DNA of 64,000 nt from Paenibacillus_G elgii_A (GCA_042219835.1 JBHJMN010000010.1:62001-126000), one strand, 5' to 3'. Positions 51,534 through 59,130 are shown, counted from the stretch's first letter. Numbers and translations: made by a program. The notes: generated by a model from the letters alone, not told the origin.

Positions 51534-53171
51534 TTATTGCGCCGTTTGTCCCGGCGACGGGAGCAGAATAACCTCTGTACGCGCATTCGTTTCCTCAGGG
51601 CGATGCAGGGTTTGCTTTGGCTTATCTTTTCTCACATCGCGCAAGAATACACTCAAGCCCAGCCCGACTACTGAAATGATCGTCGTCCAGAAAAAGGCGT
51701 CGTTAATCCCCATCACCGTCGCCTGCAGCTTCGCTTGCCCGGCTAACGCCGCTGCCGCTTGCGCTTTCGCTTCGGTCAGCGGCATATGCGCCGCCGCGGC
51801 GATCCGGTTAACGAGCCCACTGAACGAGTCCATAAAGGCCGGGTCCGTCGTATCCATCCGGTCCGTGAACGCGGCATAATGAACGGTCGAACGATTGGTA
51901 AAAATCGTCGTAATCAAGCTTGTCCCGATTGAACCGCTGATTTGGCGCAGCGTATTGGACATCGCCGTCCCGTGCTTGCTCAGCTCCCGCGGAAGCTGAT
52001 TCATACCGGCCGTCATGATCGGCATCATCAACAAGGACATACCGAAATAACGCGCCATATAAATGGCAACAATATAACCGTAAGACGTATCCAGAGTCAG
52101 TGTCGTGAATTCGTACGTCGTCACCGTCGTAATGATCATTCCGACGACCGCCAGCGGGCGCGGACCGATCTTGTCGAACAGCGTTCCGGAGATCGGCGAC
52201 ATGATCATCATCACAATCGCCCCTGGCAGCATCATCAGCCCGGAATCGAGCGGCGTAAAGCCCCGCAGGTTCTGTAAATAAAGCGGCAGAAGAATCATGC
52301 CCGCAAACATGCTGGCCGTGACGAACACGTTGATCACGGTCGACAGCGAAAAGACGCCATAGCGGAACACCCGCATATCGAGCATCGGGTTTTCCGAGCG
52401 CGTTTGCTGGATAACAAACGCGATCAGCAGAACGAATCCGGCAACGATGCAGGACAAGACAATGGCATCCGTCCACCCTCTGGACCCGGCTTCGCTAAGC
52501 CCGTACAAGAGAAGCCCCACCCCCGAGATCGATGTGACCGTGCCGAAGGTGTCCAGCTTGATTTTTTTAGGCTCTTCGATATTTTTCAGCTTGAAAAAAG
52601 CAATAACGAGCACCAGCACGCCGAACGGGAGCATTCCCGTAAACAGCCAATGCCAGTCATAATTTTGTACAATCCACCCGGACAAAGTCGGTCCGACCGC
52701 CGGGGCGAACATCATCGCGAGCCCGAACAGCCCCATCCCTTTCCCCCGCATCTCTGGCGGAAATATAAACAAGATGACGCTCATCACCAGCGGAGTCAGA
52801 ACGCCGCCACCGATCGCTTGGATCAAACGTCCGGTCAGCATGACCGGGAAGCTTGGAGCGATGCTGCAGATTAGCGCCCCTGCCGTAAAGGAAAACATCG
52901 CGATCAGAAACAACCGGCGGACCCCAAGCCGTTCAATCAAGTACGCAGACAAAGGGATCAGAACCCCGTTCACCAGCATATAGCCGGTAAGCAACCATTG
53001 CACCGTACTTGTGCTGACGCCGAAATCGGCCGTCAAATGAGGGAGTGCGACATTCAGCAGCGTCTGATTCAGAATCGCCAGGAACAAGCCCAGCATCAGC
53101 ACCGTCAATAAACTCCCATAACCTGACAAGCCGCCCCGGTTATCCTTCGTTTCTTGCGAAGAAGCCATCAT
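51534..53171 (-). CDS. DHA2-family (EmrB/QacA) multidrug efflux transporter
   Basis: 545 residues, 14 membrane helices. Motifs of DHA2: LNQTLLNVALPHLTADFGVS (motif D1-like), LIERLGVRRLFLIAM (motif A), LTGRLIQAIGGGVLTPL (motif B) and GLAMMFAPAVGPTLSGWI (motif C, antiporters). It expels drugs or toxic organics using the proton gradient. RBS AAGGAGCTGCG. It follows the adaptor gene by 38 bases. Confidence 0.92.
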   Translation of the reverse strand: MMASSQETKDNRGGLSGYGSLLTVLMLGLFLAILNQTLLNVALPHLTADFGVSTSTVQWLLTGYMLVNGVLIPLSAYLIERLGVRRLFLIAMFSFTAGALICSIAPSFPVMLTGRLIQAIGGGVLTPLVMSVILFIFPPEMRGKGMGLFGLAMMFAPAVGPTLSGWIVQNYDWHWLFTGMLPFGVLVLVIAFFKLKNIEEPKKIKLDTFGTVTSISGVGLLLYGLSEAGSRGWTDAIVLSCIVAGFVLLIAFVIQQTRSENPMLDMRVFRYGVFSLSTVINVFVTASMFAGMILLPLYLQNLRGFTPLDSGLMMLPGAIVMMIMSPISGTLFDKIGPRPLAVVGMIITTVTTYEFTTLTLDTSYGYIVAIYMARYFGMSLLMMPIMTAGMNQLPRELSKHGTAMSNTLRQISGSIGTSLITTIFTNRSTVHYAAFTDRMDTTDPAFMDSFSGLVNRIAAAAHMPLTEAKAQAAAALAGQAKLQATVMGINDAFFWTTIISVVGLGLSVFLRDVRKDKPKQTLHRPEETNARTEVILLPSPGQTAQ

Positions 53172-53209
53172 CGCAGCTCCTTTCTTGGTAAGATATTAGA
53201 AATCAACCA

Positions 53210-53845
53210 TTATTTTTTCGTCAATTTAACTGTGGCGTTCATTCCCGGCAGGACAGAATCCGAATAGTTGGTCATCGAGATTTTGACCTGTACCTTTTGC
53301 GTCACTTTCGTATAATTCCCGCCCGTATTGGCGGAAGGCAGCAAAGAAAATACGGAGTTCGTCACATGTCCGATCTCTTCGACCTTTCCTTTCAGCGTCG
53401 TACCGGCATCGCCGTCCACCGTAATGTCCACCGCCGAGCCGACTTGAATGTCTTTCACGTCGGTTTCGTCCAGGTTGGCCGTCACGTACAGGTTCTTCAT
53501 ATCGACAAGCTGCGCCAGCGGCTGGCCGGGCTGCACCATTTGGCCTTCCTTGGCCTGATTTTTGACGATCGTACCATCAATCGGAGCAGCGACGTTCACC
53601 GTTTTCGAGCCTTCGGAGACTTGACCGACATTGCCGTTTTTGGCAACGCTCCCGCCTTCCTTCCCGCTCCAGGACGACAGTGTACCGGCTGCAGGTGCGG
53701 ATACGGCGATCACATCGCCCGCAACCCGGGCATCTTCGGTCTTGATATATTTGGACGTCTGATCGTAATAATAAAATCCGCCGAAGGCTAACAATACAAT
53801 AAGAACAACGCCAATAATATTGGCTGCAAACATGCGACCTTTCAT
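53210..53845 (-). CDS. HlyD/EmrA-type membrane-fusion protein
   Basis: 211 residues. N-terminal anchor (IIGVVLIVLLAFGGFYYYD), biotinyl-lipoyl halves VIAVSAPAAGTLSSWSG and NVAAPIDGTIVKNQAKEGQM around a very short hairpin, and HlyD barrel DVKDIQVGSAVDITVDG. It is shorter than Gram-negative EmrA because the long coiled coil is missing, as expected without an outer membrane. It pairs with the DHA2 transporter downstream. Confidence 0.9.
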   Translation of the reverse strand: MKGRMFAANIIGVVLIVLLAFGGFYYYDQTSKYIKTEDARVAGDVIAVSAPAAGTLSSWSGKEGGSVAKNGNVGQVSEGSKTVNVAAPIDGTIVKNQAKEGQMVQPGQPLAQLVDMKNLYVTANLDETDVKDIQVGSAVDITVDGDAGTTLKGKVEEIGHVTNSVFSLLPSANTGGNYTKVTQKVQVKISMTNYSDSVLPGMNATVKLTKK

Positions 53846-53880
53846 TCCATTTCTCCTCCATAATATTTTAATATTTTAAC

Positions 53881-53897
53881 TACTTTGTTATAAAGTA
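53881..53897. promoter_or_regulatory. Palindromic MarR-type operator
   Basis: A perfect palindrome TACTTT-GTTAT-AAAGTA in the gap between the efflux operon and the marR gene. It overlaps the leftward promoter area (TTGCAA on the minus strand, about 53910). MarR binding here would repress efflux. Confidence 0.7.
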
Positions 53898-54008
53898 ATT
53901 TTGCAATAAAACAACTTTAGCATGAAAAAAAACGGAACACAATTAGTAATAAAATCCTGTATACTTGATCAATCTGCCCGATTTCGGACAAATGTAAGGA
54001 GAAGCGCC

Positions 54009-54473
54009 ATGTCCACAAACCAGCCCCCGGACACGTTTGCTCATGAATTCGACTCGATGAACAGACTGACGGAAACGTTCCTAAAATATAAAATGAAGCT
54101 CATCGAACAAAGGCTTAAAGAGCCGCATTGGCGGATAAACAATACGAAATATTACATTCTTAAGACCATCTACCATAACCAGAACTGCATGGTCGCCGAT
54201 ATCGCTAAGCGATTGCAGCTTTCCTCCGGTGCAACGACGATCGCGTTGAATCAGTTGGAGGAAGACGGCCTGATCGTCCGTCTGCGCAGCGACTCGGATC
54301 GGCGCGCCGTACGGATCGCGCTCACGGAGCAAGGCGCTGCCTTCGTGAAGAGCGCCATGGAAATCCGGCGGCAGCTGCTTTCCGATATGCTTGAACCGTT
54401 GAGCGACGAGGAGAAGACGCAGTTTTTCGCTATGATCGACAAAATTACCGAACAGCTCGCCATGAAGCTCTAA
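54009..54473 (+). CDS. MarR-family regulator
   Basis: 154 residues from ATG 54009 (RBS AAGGAGAAG). Winged-helix core: NCMVADIAKRLQLSSGATTIALNQLEEDGLIVR and SDSDRRAVRIALTEQGAAFV, typical of MarR. N- and C-terminal helices form the dimer interface. It is divergent from the emrAB-type operon and most likely represses it, released by a toxic ligand. Confidence 0.93.
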   Translation: MSTNQPPDTFAHEFDSMNRLTETFLKYKMKLIEQRLKEPHWRINNTKYYILKTIYHNQNCMVADIAKRLQLSSGATTIALNQLEEDGLIVRLRSDSDRRAVRIALTEQGAAFVKSAMEIRRQLLSDMLEPLSDEEKTQFFAMIDKITEQLAMKL

Positions 54474-54558
54474 AAAATACAAAACGACCCGTAAGCGGGG
54501 CGCTTTTTGCACAGCGTCCGTCTACGGGTCGTTGAACTTGCCAAGTATAAAAACGGAG

Positions 54559-55032
54559 TTAGAGCCGAGCATCCGCTTTTCCTTCCAGATTGCGCGCCGT
54601 TTCGCTTTTTTCCACCTGCTGCTCGTCGCGGAACGTGCCCAGCATGACATCGAACAGCGGGTTGGTTACGCCATACCAATAATTTTTGCTTTTGTAATGA
54701 TGCCAGAGATGGACTTTCTTCATCCATCGTCCCCAGGGCGTGATCGGCTTGATAGGCCGGTGGGCGACATAATGCGTCCATTCGTAGTAAAGCAGGAAGC
54801 TGATCAGTAGATCGGAAAGGACAAAAATCAGCCCGCCGAGAGCCGTCAGCCACCAGATTCCCCCTAGCATCATTGCCAGATCAAGAGCAAAGCAGGCCAT
54901 TCCGCCGACCCACAGCCCGTATCCAAATGCTCCATAATTAAGGATGGCTTGCTTGCGGGGATTGCGAATATAGAACAGCCACCCGAAAACCAGCAGCAAA
55001 CCGTAGCCTTGCGTTGTACGCGCCGTGTCGTT
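54559..55032 (-). pseudogene. Sterol desaturase/fatty acid hydroxylase-family protein, 5' truncated
   Basis: The frame is open from 55032 with no ATG; a TTG at 54999 could give 146 residues. It holds three membrane-like segments and the di-iron His motifs YEWTHYVAHRP and HLWHHYKSKNYWYGVTNPL. The 5' part expected for the family (about 190-260 residues) is missing and the frame is cut by TAA-TGA at about 55033-55038. A strong terminator sits immediately before, so promoter and start appear lost. Possible rescue by the TTG cannot be excluded. Confidence 0.6.
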
Positions 55033-55048
55033 TCATTAGAAATCATAA

Positions 55049-55090
55049 AAAATAGGAATTTGCCATTTCTCAATGGAAAATTCCTATTTT
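55049..55090 (-). terminator. Strong terminator between the 55.1-kb secreted-protein gene and the desaturase relic
   Basis: 13 bp (AAAATAGGAATTT with AAATTCCTATTTT) plus 5 bp (CCATT/AATGG), one mismatch between, loop TCTC. T run on the minus strand (plus A run 55047-55052). Confidence 0.85.
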
Positions 55091-55096
55091 AATATA

Positions 55097-55564
55097 CTAC
55101 GGGTTACCCAAAGTAGAGTATACGTCAGCAACCGAATCTCCCCAGTTTTTAGCTTCTATATAGTATTGTCCCACTCCAAGTTGAACTTGTAGGTAACGTA
55201 TTTCCTTTCTTCCTAATAAGTCGATCCTAATATCGGGTTCGCCGTTAGTCGCTTTGAGTTTGAACGTTACATCTGGATCTCGATCAAATAGATTAACTTT
55301 TCTTAGCTCAATCCGCCAAGTTACTGTGTGTGGGTACGTTGATGTGTAATTCCGTGACTCTTCACGTGCATTGGGTTTCAGTAAAAGATCAATGGAAACA
55401 GTGCCAAGCGCAATAGAGCGACTTGGAGTAACAATCTTGTTTGTTTGTACTTTTTGTTCTTTTCCAGTAAATACTGCGGGACTGTTTGTTGCAAAAGCGG
55501 ATTGTGACAATAAAGCCATGCTTCCGACAATAACTAAAACTGATACAACTTTTTTCAAATTCAT
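55097..55564 (-). CDS. Secreted protein of unknown function, 155 residues
   Basis: Signal peptide with cleavage near AFA-TNS (MNLKKVVSVLVIVGSMALLS core). The mature part has predicted strands (TVSIDLLLKPNAREES; TVTWRIELRKVNLF) and ends in a beta-rich segment (RYLQVQLGVGQYYIEAKNWG), like a small beta-sandwich. Low GC compared with neighbours suggests recent acquisition. No family recognised. It follows a broken transposase whose frame runs into its start. Confidence 0.7.
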   Translation of the reverse strand: MNLKKVVSVLVIVGSMALLSQSAFATNSPAVFTGKEQKVQTNKIVTPSRSIALGTVSIDLLLKPNAREESRNYTSTYPHTVTWRIELRKVNLFDRDPDVTFKLKATNGEPDIRIDLLGRKEIRYLQVQLGVGQYYIEAKNWGDSVADVYSTLGNP

Positions 55565-55965
55565 TCAAATACCTCCTCATAGTGAATTTGAATGTAAAGC
55601 GTCTGCCAACTGAATGTACCACAAATTATTATATATGTAAATATAAAACATTTAGGAGAATATTTATAAGCGAAAACACAAGCAGCCAGCAGGCGATTAA
55701 ACATCCGACCTTCAAACTGCCGACGATTGGTGCGAAAGCAGAATTCGTTCAAATAGGATTGCAGATGCTTGGAATCTAAACCGTGAAACGTACCGTCGAT
55801 AAAGGCTTTCGCGTTGGAAATCATCGTATGCAGCCATTTCAAATGATCAGGATTGTCCTTTACATTGAACCTGATCGGTTGGTGGTTATAATCTTTAGCG
55901 ATTGCATGGTACGAACGATACGCGTCACTATTGATCGTCGAGCCTGGTTCGATGTGCTGATTAGT
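55561..55965 (-). pseudogene. IS1595-family transposase, 3' remnant
   Basis: The frame is open from 55965 without a start codon. It reads SINSDAYRSYHAIA, then HLKWLHTMISNAKAFIDGTF and KHLQSYLNEFCFRTNRR, the C-terminal part of the ISXO2-like DDE domain including one acidic residue (SDAY) and the GTFHG-KHLQ signature. The start and first catalytic residues are gone; after NRLLAAC the frame reads on into non-IS sequence. It lies directly behind a truncated lipoprotein gene, so it marks an old insertion. Confidence 0.8.
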
Positions 55966-56104
55966 TTATCGAACGAACGTTCGCGTGTGAAGGTTTTCCC
56001 GTCCAATGCTCGCTCTCGCCGGAGAATAGAAGGTTTTTATGATCATCTCGGACACATCCCTGCAAAAGCAGCAGTAAAAAGAGTAAAACGAAGGCTTTTT
56101 TCAT
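55961..56104 (-). pseudogene. Lipoprotein gene, 5' fragment cut by the IS remnant
   Basis: 47 codons from ATG 56102-56104: signal and lipobox MKKAFVLLFLLLLLQGC, then DDHKNLLFSGESEHWTGK, a pattern of small Bacilli lipoproteins with a GESxxW strand. The frame stops at 55961 right where the transposase remnant starts. Relatives are longer, so the rest was lost with the insertion. Confidence 0.6.
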
Positions 56105-56142
56105 AAAAGTCTGCTTATGGGAACCGGCAATTTCACATATCC

Positions 56143-56246
56143 ATGTGCATAACCTGCTCTGTGAATATGTGAATAACAAAAGCCCATAGGTACGATTCCT
56201 CGTCTATAGGCTGATTATTATGTGTATAACGGTGTGGGTAACTATG
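56143..56246. repeat. 104-bp dispersed repeat with DnaA-box-like words, copy 2
   Basis: Near-copy of 50211-50314 with the same spacing: TTATGCACA (56144-56152), TTATTCACA (56168-56176), TTATACACA (56221-56229) and TTACCCACA (56233-56241) on the minus strand. The flanks differ from copy 1 after the shared TAACTATG. The stretch 56247-56313 behind it holds no gene. Confidence 0.75.
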
Positions 56247-56313
56247 GGTTTTGAACCGGGAACTTGCCTACGAAGTCGACTTCCGTACTACGACTAAGCC
56301 GCCGCTCTCAAGG

Positions 56314-56418
56314 CTAAGAAAAATTCATTCCGTAAAAACCAAGCAAAGCAGGAATAGTCACTGTCAATAAAATCACGATAATAATGAAGGTTAGTACGTG
56401 CGAAGGAATGCAAAACAT
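56314..56418 (-). CDS. Small membrane protein, 34 residues
   Basis: From ATG 56416-56418 to TAG 56314-56316. RBS AAAGGGAG lies at about 8 bases. The peptide is one membrane helix (VLTFIIIVILLTVTIPALLGF). It begins 20 bases after the stop of the phospholipase-D-like gene on the same strand, so it may be its operon partner. No family recognised. Confidence 0.5.
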   Translation of the reverse strand: MFCIPSHVLTFIIIVILLTVTIPALLGFYGMNFS

Positions 56419-56438
56419 GATTTTTGCTCCCTTTACCG

Positions 56439-57071
56439 TCATTTCTTCTTCTCAATCGGTTTAAAATTCTTGGTATCGTTCCACATCTTTTCGAATTCAT
56501 CTGTAAATGTTTTTGCGGCACTCTCCTCGCGAATCACAACCAGAACATCATCGTTCTTTGTGCTCGAAGCCTTGTAGTTTAACGATCCGGAAGTCACTAC
56601 CTTCTTATCTGCGATCGTTACCTTCAGGTGCATATGGCCGCTGTGGCTGTTGATCTTTATTGGAATCCCCGCGCCGCCTAAAATCTTCAAAGCCTTTCCC
56701 TGCGCTTTGCCTTCGGATTTGGTCTTGTCCGTAAGGACTCGAACTGCGACGCCACGCTTCTTTGCGTCTTGGATAGCCGTTACAATGTCCTGATGCGTAA
56801 TGCTGTAGATCGCAATGTCCAGCGTCTCCTTAGCTGAGTTGATCACGTCAATAAGAACTTTTTCCGGGTGCTGCCCGGCTCTAGTAAAGGCAAATTCTAC
56901 GTTCGTAGGCGTAGGCTGCTTCGCTGCTTCTTTTGGTGCATCTTGCGAGTTCGTAATCGGCGCGGACGCGGTATTCTGTTCCGAAGCTGCAACTGCTTGA
57001 GGCTCTGCTTGTGTGCAGCCAGCAGTCATGATCATTACTGCCAAGGCGAGGAGTCCGAGATACTTTTTCAT
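56439..57071 (-). CDS. Phospholipase-D-like (Nuc-type) lipoprotein
   Basis: 210 residues with lipobox MTAGC. After a Ala/Gln/Pro linker (about 22-60) comes a single PLD domain: FAFTRAGQHPEKVLIDVINS, IAIYSITHQDIVTAIQDAKKRGVAVRVLTDK, then the HKD-type motif HLKVTIADKKVVTSGSLNYKASS. One HKD motif per chain, as in Nuc endonuclease, which dimerises. It could cut DNA or phosphodiesters outside the cell. A structured leader with a terminator precedes it. Confidence 0.88.
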   Translation of the reverse strand: MKKYLGLLALAVMIMTAGCTQAEPQAVAASEQNTASAPITNSQDAPKEAAKQPTPTNVEFAFTRAGQHPEKVLIDVINSAKETLDIAIYSITHQDIVTAIQDAKKRGVAVRVLTDKTKSEGKAQGKALKILGGAGIPIKINSHSGHMHLKVTIADKKVVTSGSLNYKASSTKNDDVLVVIREESAAKTFTDEFEKMWNDTKNFKPIEKKK

Positions 57072-57141
57072 AGCTTGTCTCCTTTACATTTTTACCCATA
57101 GTATCATGAACATGTCCGACTCCACAAATTCGACAAAAAGC

Positions 57142-57267
57142 AAAAAAATCCCCGCCATCCTTGAACCAGCGGGGGAAGAAAGATTTTCCCAAGTTAGTCT
57201 TTTGCGCCTGACGAGGCCCGAGCGGAACGGGCCTAAACCTACCGGCGCAAGCTGTCGCGATGGTCGC
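57142..57267 (-). ncRNA. Structured leader or small RNA before the PLD-like gene
   Basis: Three hairpins: GCGA/TCGC (57257-57267), TTGCGCC/GGCGCAA (57202-57208 with 57244-57250) enclosing AGGCCCG/CGGGCCT (57214-57220 with 57228-57234), all perfect. On the minus strand they are followed by a terminator (CCCCGC/GCGGGG, 57150-57174, T run 57142-57148), then 70 bases to the ATG. This is riboswitch-like architecture; no known class recognised. Confidence 0.5.
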
Positions 57268-57282
57268 AGATATCCACCTTAC

Positions 57283-57317
57283 AGCCATTAAAAAAGGCTG
57301 TCCAATAGAATAGCCTT
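57283..57317. terminator. Bidirectional terminator after the 57.3-kb gene
   Basis: AAAAGGCT with AGCCTTTT, 8 bp perfect, T runs on both sides. Confidence 0.75.
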
Positions 57318-57328
57318 TTGATCAACTC

Positions 57329-57649
57329 TTACATAGTATTTTCCTCTTTAACATATACATCGCCATTCTGAATGATCATCTTAGTTTTACCATTCGTATT
57401 AGAAGAATCGTTTACTGTTTCAACTTTGCTGTGGTCATTGTGACCCACTTGCTTTTTCACATAAAAACCATCTTCTGTGTAAAGAGCATTGGGGTGTTTA
57501 TGGTTCTCCAAGAGCACAGGAGGTACAGGATCGAAAGTAACATCTTGCTCGTCGCGATTGGTTTGAACATTAGAAGTAATTACGCCTGTGACTGCAATGG
57601 CACTAATTGTTAGAGCACCTATTCCTAAAATCAATGATTTTTTAATCAT
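57329..57649 (-). CDS. Secreted or anchored protein of unknown function, 106 residues
   Basis: N-terminal signal/anchor (IKKSLILGIGALTISAIAVTG) followed by a hydrophilic, Asn/Asp/Lys-rich tail with two strand-like pieces (ALYTEDGFYVKKQVG; KMIIQNGDVYVKEEN). No motif recognised. AT-rich. Its RBS AAGGAATTG is moderate. It lies beside the CRISPR array's far end and is not obviously linked to it. Confidence 0.6.
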   Translation of the reverse strand: MIKKSLILGIGALTISAIAVTGVITSNVQTNRDEQDVTFDPVPPVLLENHKHPNALYTEDGFYVKKQVGHNDHSKVETVNDSSNTNGKTKMIIQNGDVYVKEENTM

Positions 57650-57695
57650 AATGGCTCAATTCCTTTTCAATAAACTATTGTGTGTCCATTTACCG

Positions 57696-57927
57696 TTCAT
57701 GAATTCCCCAAGGTACGTTCAAAACTTGGGAGTTGACGTGTAATGGTAGTGATAATTACAAGGTTTCAATTCCTCATAGGTACATTCAAAATATGACAAT
57801 GACGATGAAGACGACGATGATGAAGACGGGTTTCAATTCCTCATAGGTACATTCAAAACACGCGGGCTAGGGTATTAGAGTCGATCCGTGGTAAGTAGTT
57901 TCAATTCCTCATAGGTACATTCAAAAC
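57696..57927 (-). CRISPR. Type III CRISPR array, four 30-bp repeats (outermost degenerate), three spacers
   Basis: Repeats at 57763-57792, 57830-57859 and 57898-57927 are identical over 29-30 bases; a decayed fourth ends at 57725. Spacers are 37, 37 and 38 bases. In transcribed (minus) orientation the repeat ends ATTGAAAC, the standard 5' handle of type III and I-B crRNAs. The degenerate repeat is at the left, so the leader is on the right, next to csm4. The array is transcribed leftward, same strand as the csm genes. Confidence 0.93.
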
Positions 57928-58111
57928 CCATAAAAATCCCGCCTCTACGCCATTTCCACGTATCCCAAATATCGTCTCTCCCTCAGTTAACGCTACAACC
58001 CCTTCTGTCGCGTGGCTATCGTTGTCGTCGACCCCCAGGCTTTTTTGCAGCATTGGGGGGCGACGACAACATGCACAGTTATATTATAAAACTTTGTCCA
58101 CCCTTTTCCAA
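57928..58111 (-). promoter_or_regulatory. CRISPR leader with promoter and a 17-bp hairpin at the transcript start
   Basis: Minus strand: -35 TTGGAA (58106-58111), 17 bases, -10 TATAAT (58083-58088). The start is near 58076, just before a hairpin whose arms 58021-58037 and 58054-58070 pair over 17 bp with one mismatch around a 16-base loop. No T run follows, so it is not a terminator. From there about 93 bases lead to the first repeat. Confidence 0.7.
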
Positions 58112-58191
58112 CCTCATTCGGCTTCCGTTCCAGTTTATCATTCGTGGACGAGGATTTTCCTCTCTTCTCATATCTCAAACCAATTGAAAAC

Positions 58192-59130
58192 CTAGCTATC
58201 CTCCCCTGCTTCTGACTTCGGAAGCCTCACGGGAACGGTCAGACCAAAACAAAACTGAACGACCTTCGGATTTTCCGGTAAAACATTTCTCACCACCGTG
58301 CCAAAGTAAGGAGGCAGGCTTGACGAGTAAAAACAAGATCCTGGCTGAATCATGAGTAACGGACGTTTGAACGGGTGGCGGCCGCCGGGGGCGTTTTCTC
58401 CTACTTTCCCGTATTTCGTAGCAATTTTATAATATCCTCTCATCGAATCATGTCGGGAAGGCACACAGTTGGACAAAAGTGCATAACCATTGCTATCTTT
58501 ACATTCATCCAAATAGGCAAGACTCTCATCAACTCGTTCTAAACGAAAAACTCCTTTGCCACTGCTCTTTTTCGCACCGAAGCCGACTTGTCCGATTGCT
58601 GTAAGAAGCTCTTCAAACCGTTCCTGATACGACGAATCCAAAAACCGTACGTACAAAGAATATACTTGAGTGTATTCTACCTCGATGTCAAAAAGCCCGT
58701 TTCGCTCCAGACTCGTTCCAGTTGACCGATCAATAATGACGTGAGGCTCCATACGAACGACAGTTGGATTCCCTGCCTCCTCCCAAACAACAGGACGTCC
58801 GCTTCGCATCGCGTCAAATTCATTTATTGTCAGCCATTTGCGGTCTTTTCGCTGTTTGTTTAACTTGACTTCCCGAATCATGTCTTGTTTGCTGTTCTTC
58901 CCATATGAGGCAACAGGCGAAGGCATAATTAATTTCGGCAGCAGGTCTCCGGGAAAACCGTTGGAAATAACAAAAGGCGGCTGCTCTTCACACTGTTGTA
59001 TCCACCGGCTCAGTTCACCCTCCCCGTAATGCTGCAACATTGCCCATGCTAATGTCCCCATCAGCGTATCGCTCTGAAGCGGAGTTACTAATCCCGAACG
59101 AAAGTGCAGGCGGTAACGTATCAGTTTCAT
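58192..59130 (-). CDS. csm4: Type III-A effector subunit Csm4 (Cas5 group)
   Basis: 312 residues. N-terminal RAMP/RRM fold (KLIRYRLHFRSGLVTPLQSD) and the glycine-rich loop GQVGFGAKKSSGKGVF near 190-205 typical of Csm4. It caps the 5' handle end of the crRNA and contacts Cas10. Its ATG overlaps the csm3 stop. Behind it lies the CRISPR leader, where csm5 would normally follow; none is present. Confidence 0.9.
   Translation of the reverse strand: MKLIRYRLHFRSGLVTPLQSDTLMGTLAWAMLQHYGEGELSRWIQQCEEQPPFVISNGFPGDLLPKLIMPSPVASYGKNSKQDMIREVKLNKQRKDRKWLTINEFDAMRSGRPVVWEEAGNPTVVRMEPHVIIDRSTGTSLERNGLFDIEVEYTQVYSLYVRFLDSSYQERFEELLTAIGQVGFGAKKSSGKGVFRLERVDESLAYLDECKDSNGYALLSNCVPSRHDSMRGYYKIATKYGKVGENAPGGRHPFKRPLLMIQPGSCFYSSSLPPYFGTVVRNVLPENPKVVQFCFGLTVPVRLPKSEAGEDS

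Noticed and set aside
50211..56246. Composite transposon bounded by the two 104-bp repeats
   Set aside because: The repeats are in the same orientation, carry no transposase, and enclose ordinary single-copy genes; no target duplication is seen.
56247..56313. tRNA gene remnant
   Set aside because: A GGTTCAAAACC stretch on the minus strand looks like a T arm, but no acceptor stem, D arm or anticodon arm can be built around it.
57180..57290. c-di-GMP-I riboswitch (GGCCTAAA-like piece on the plus strand)
   Set aside because: The GACGCAAAG and second helix features are absent; the match is only a few bases.
58021..58070. Terminator at the end of csm4
   Set aside because: The hairpin is strong but no T run follows on either strand, and a promoter lies upstream of it pointing into it.
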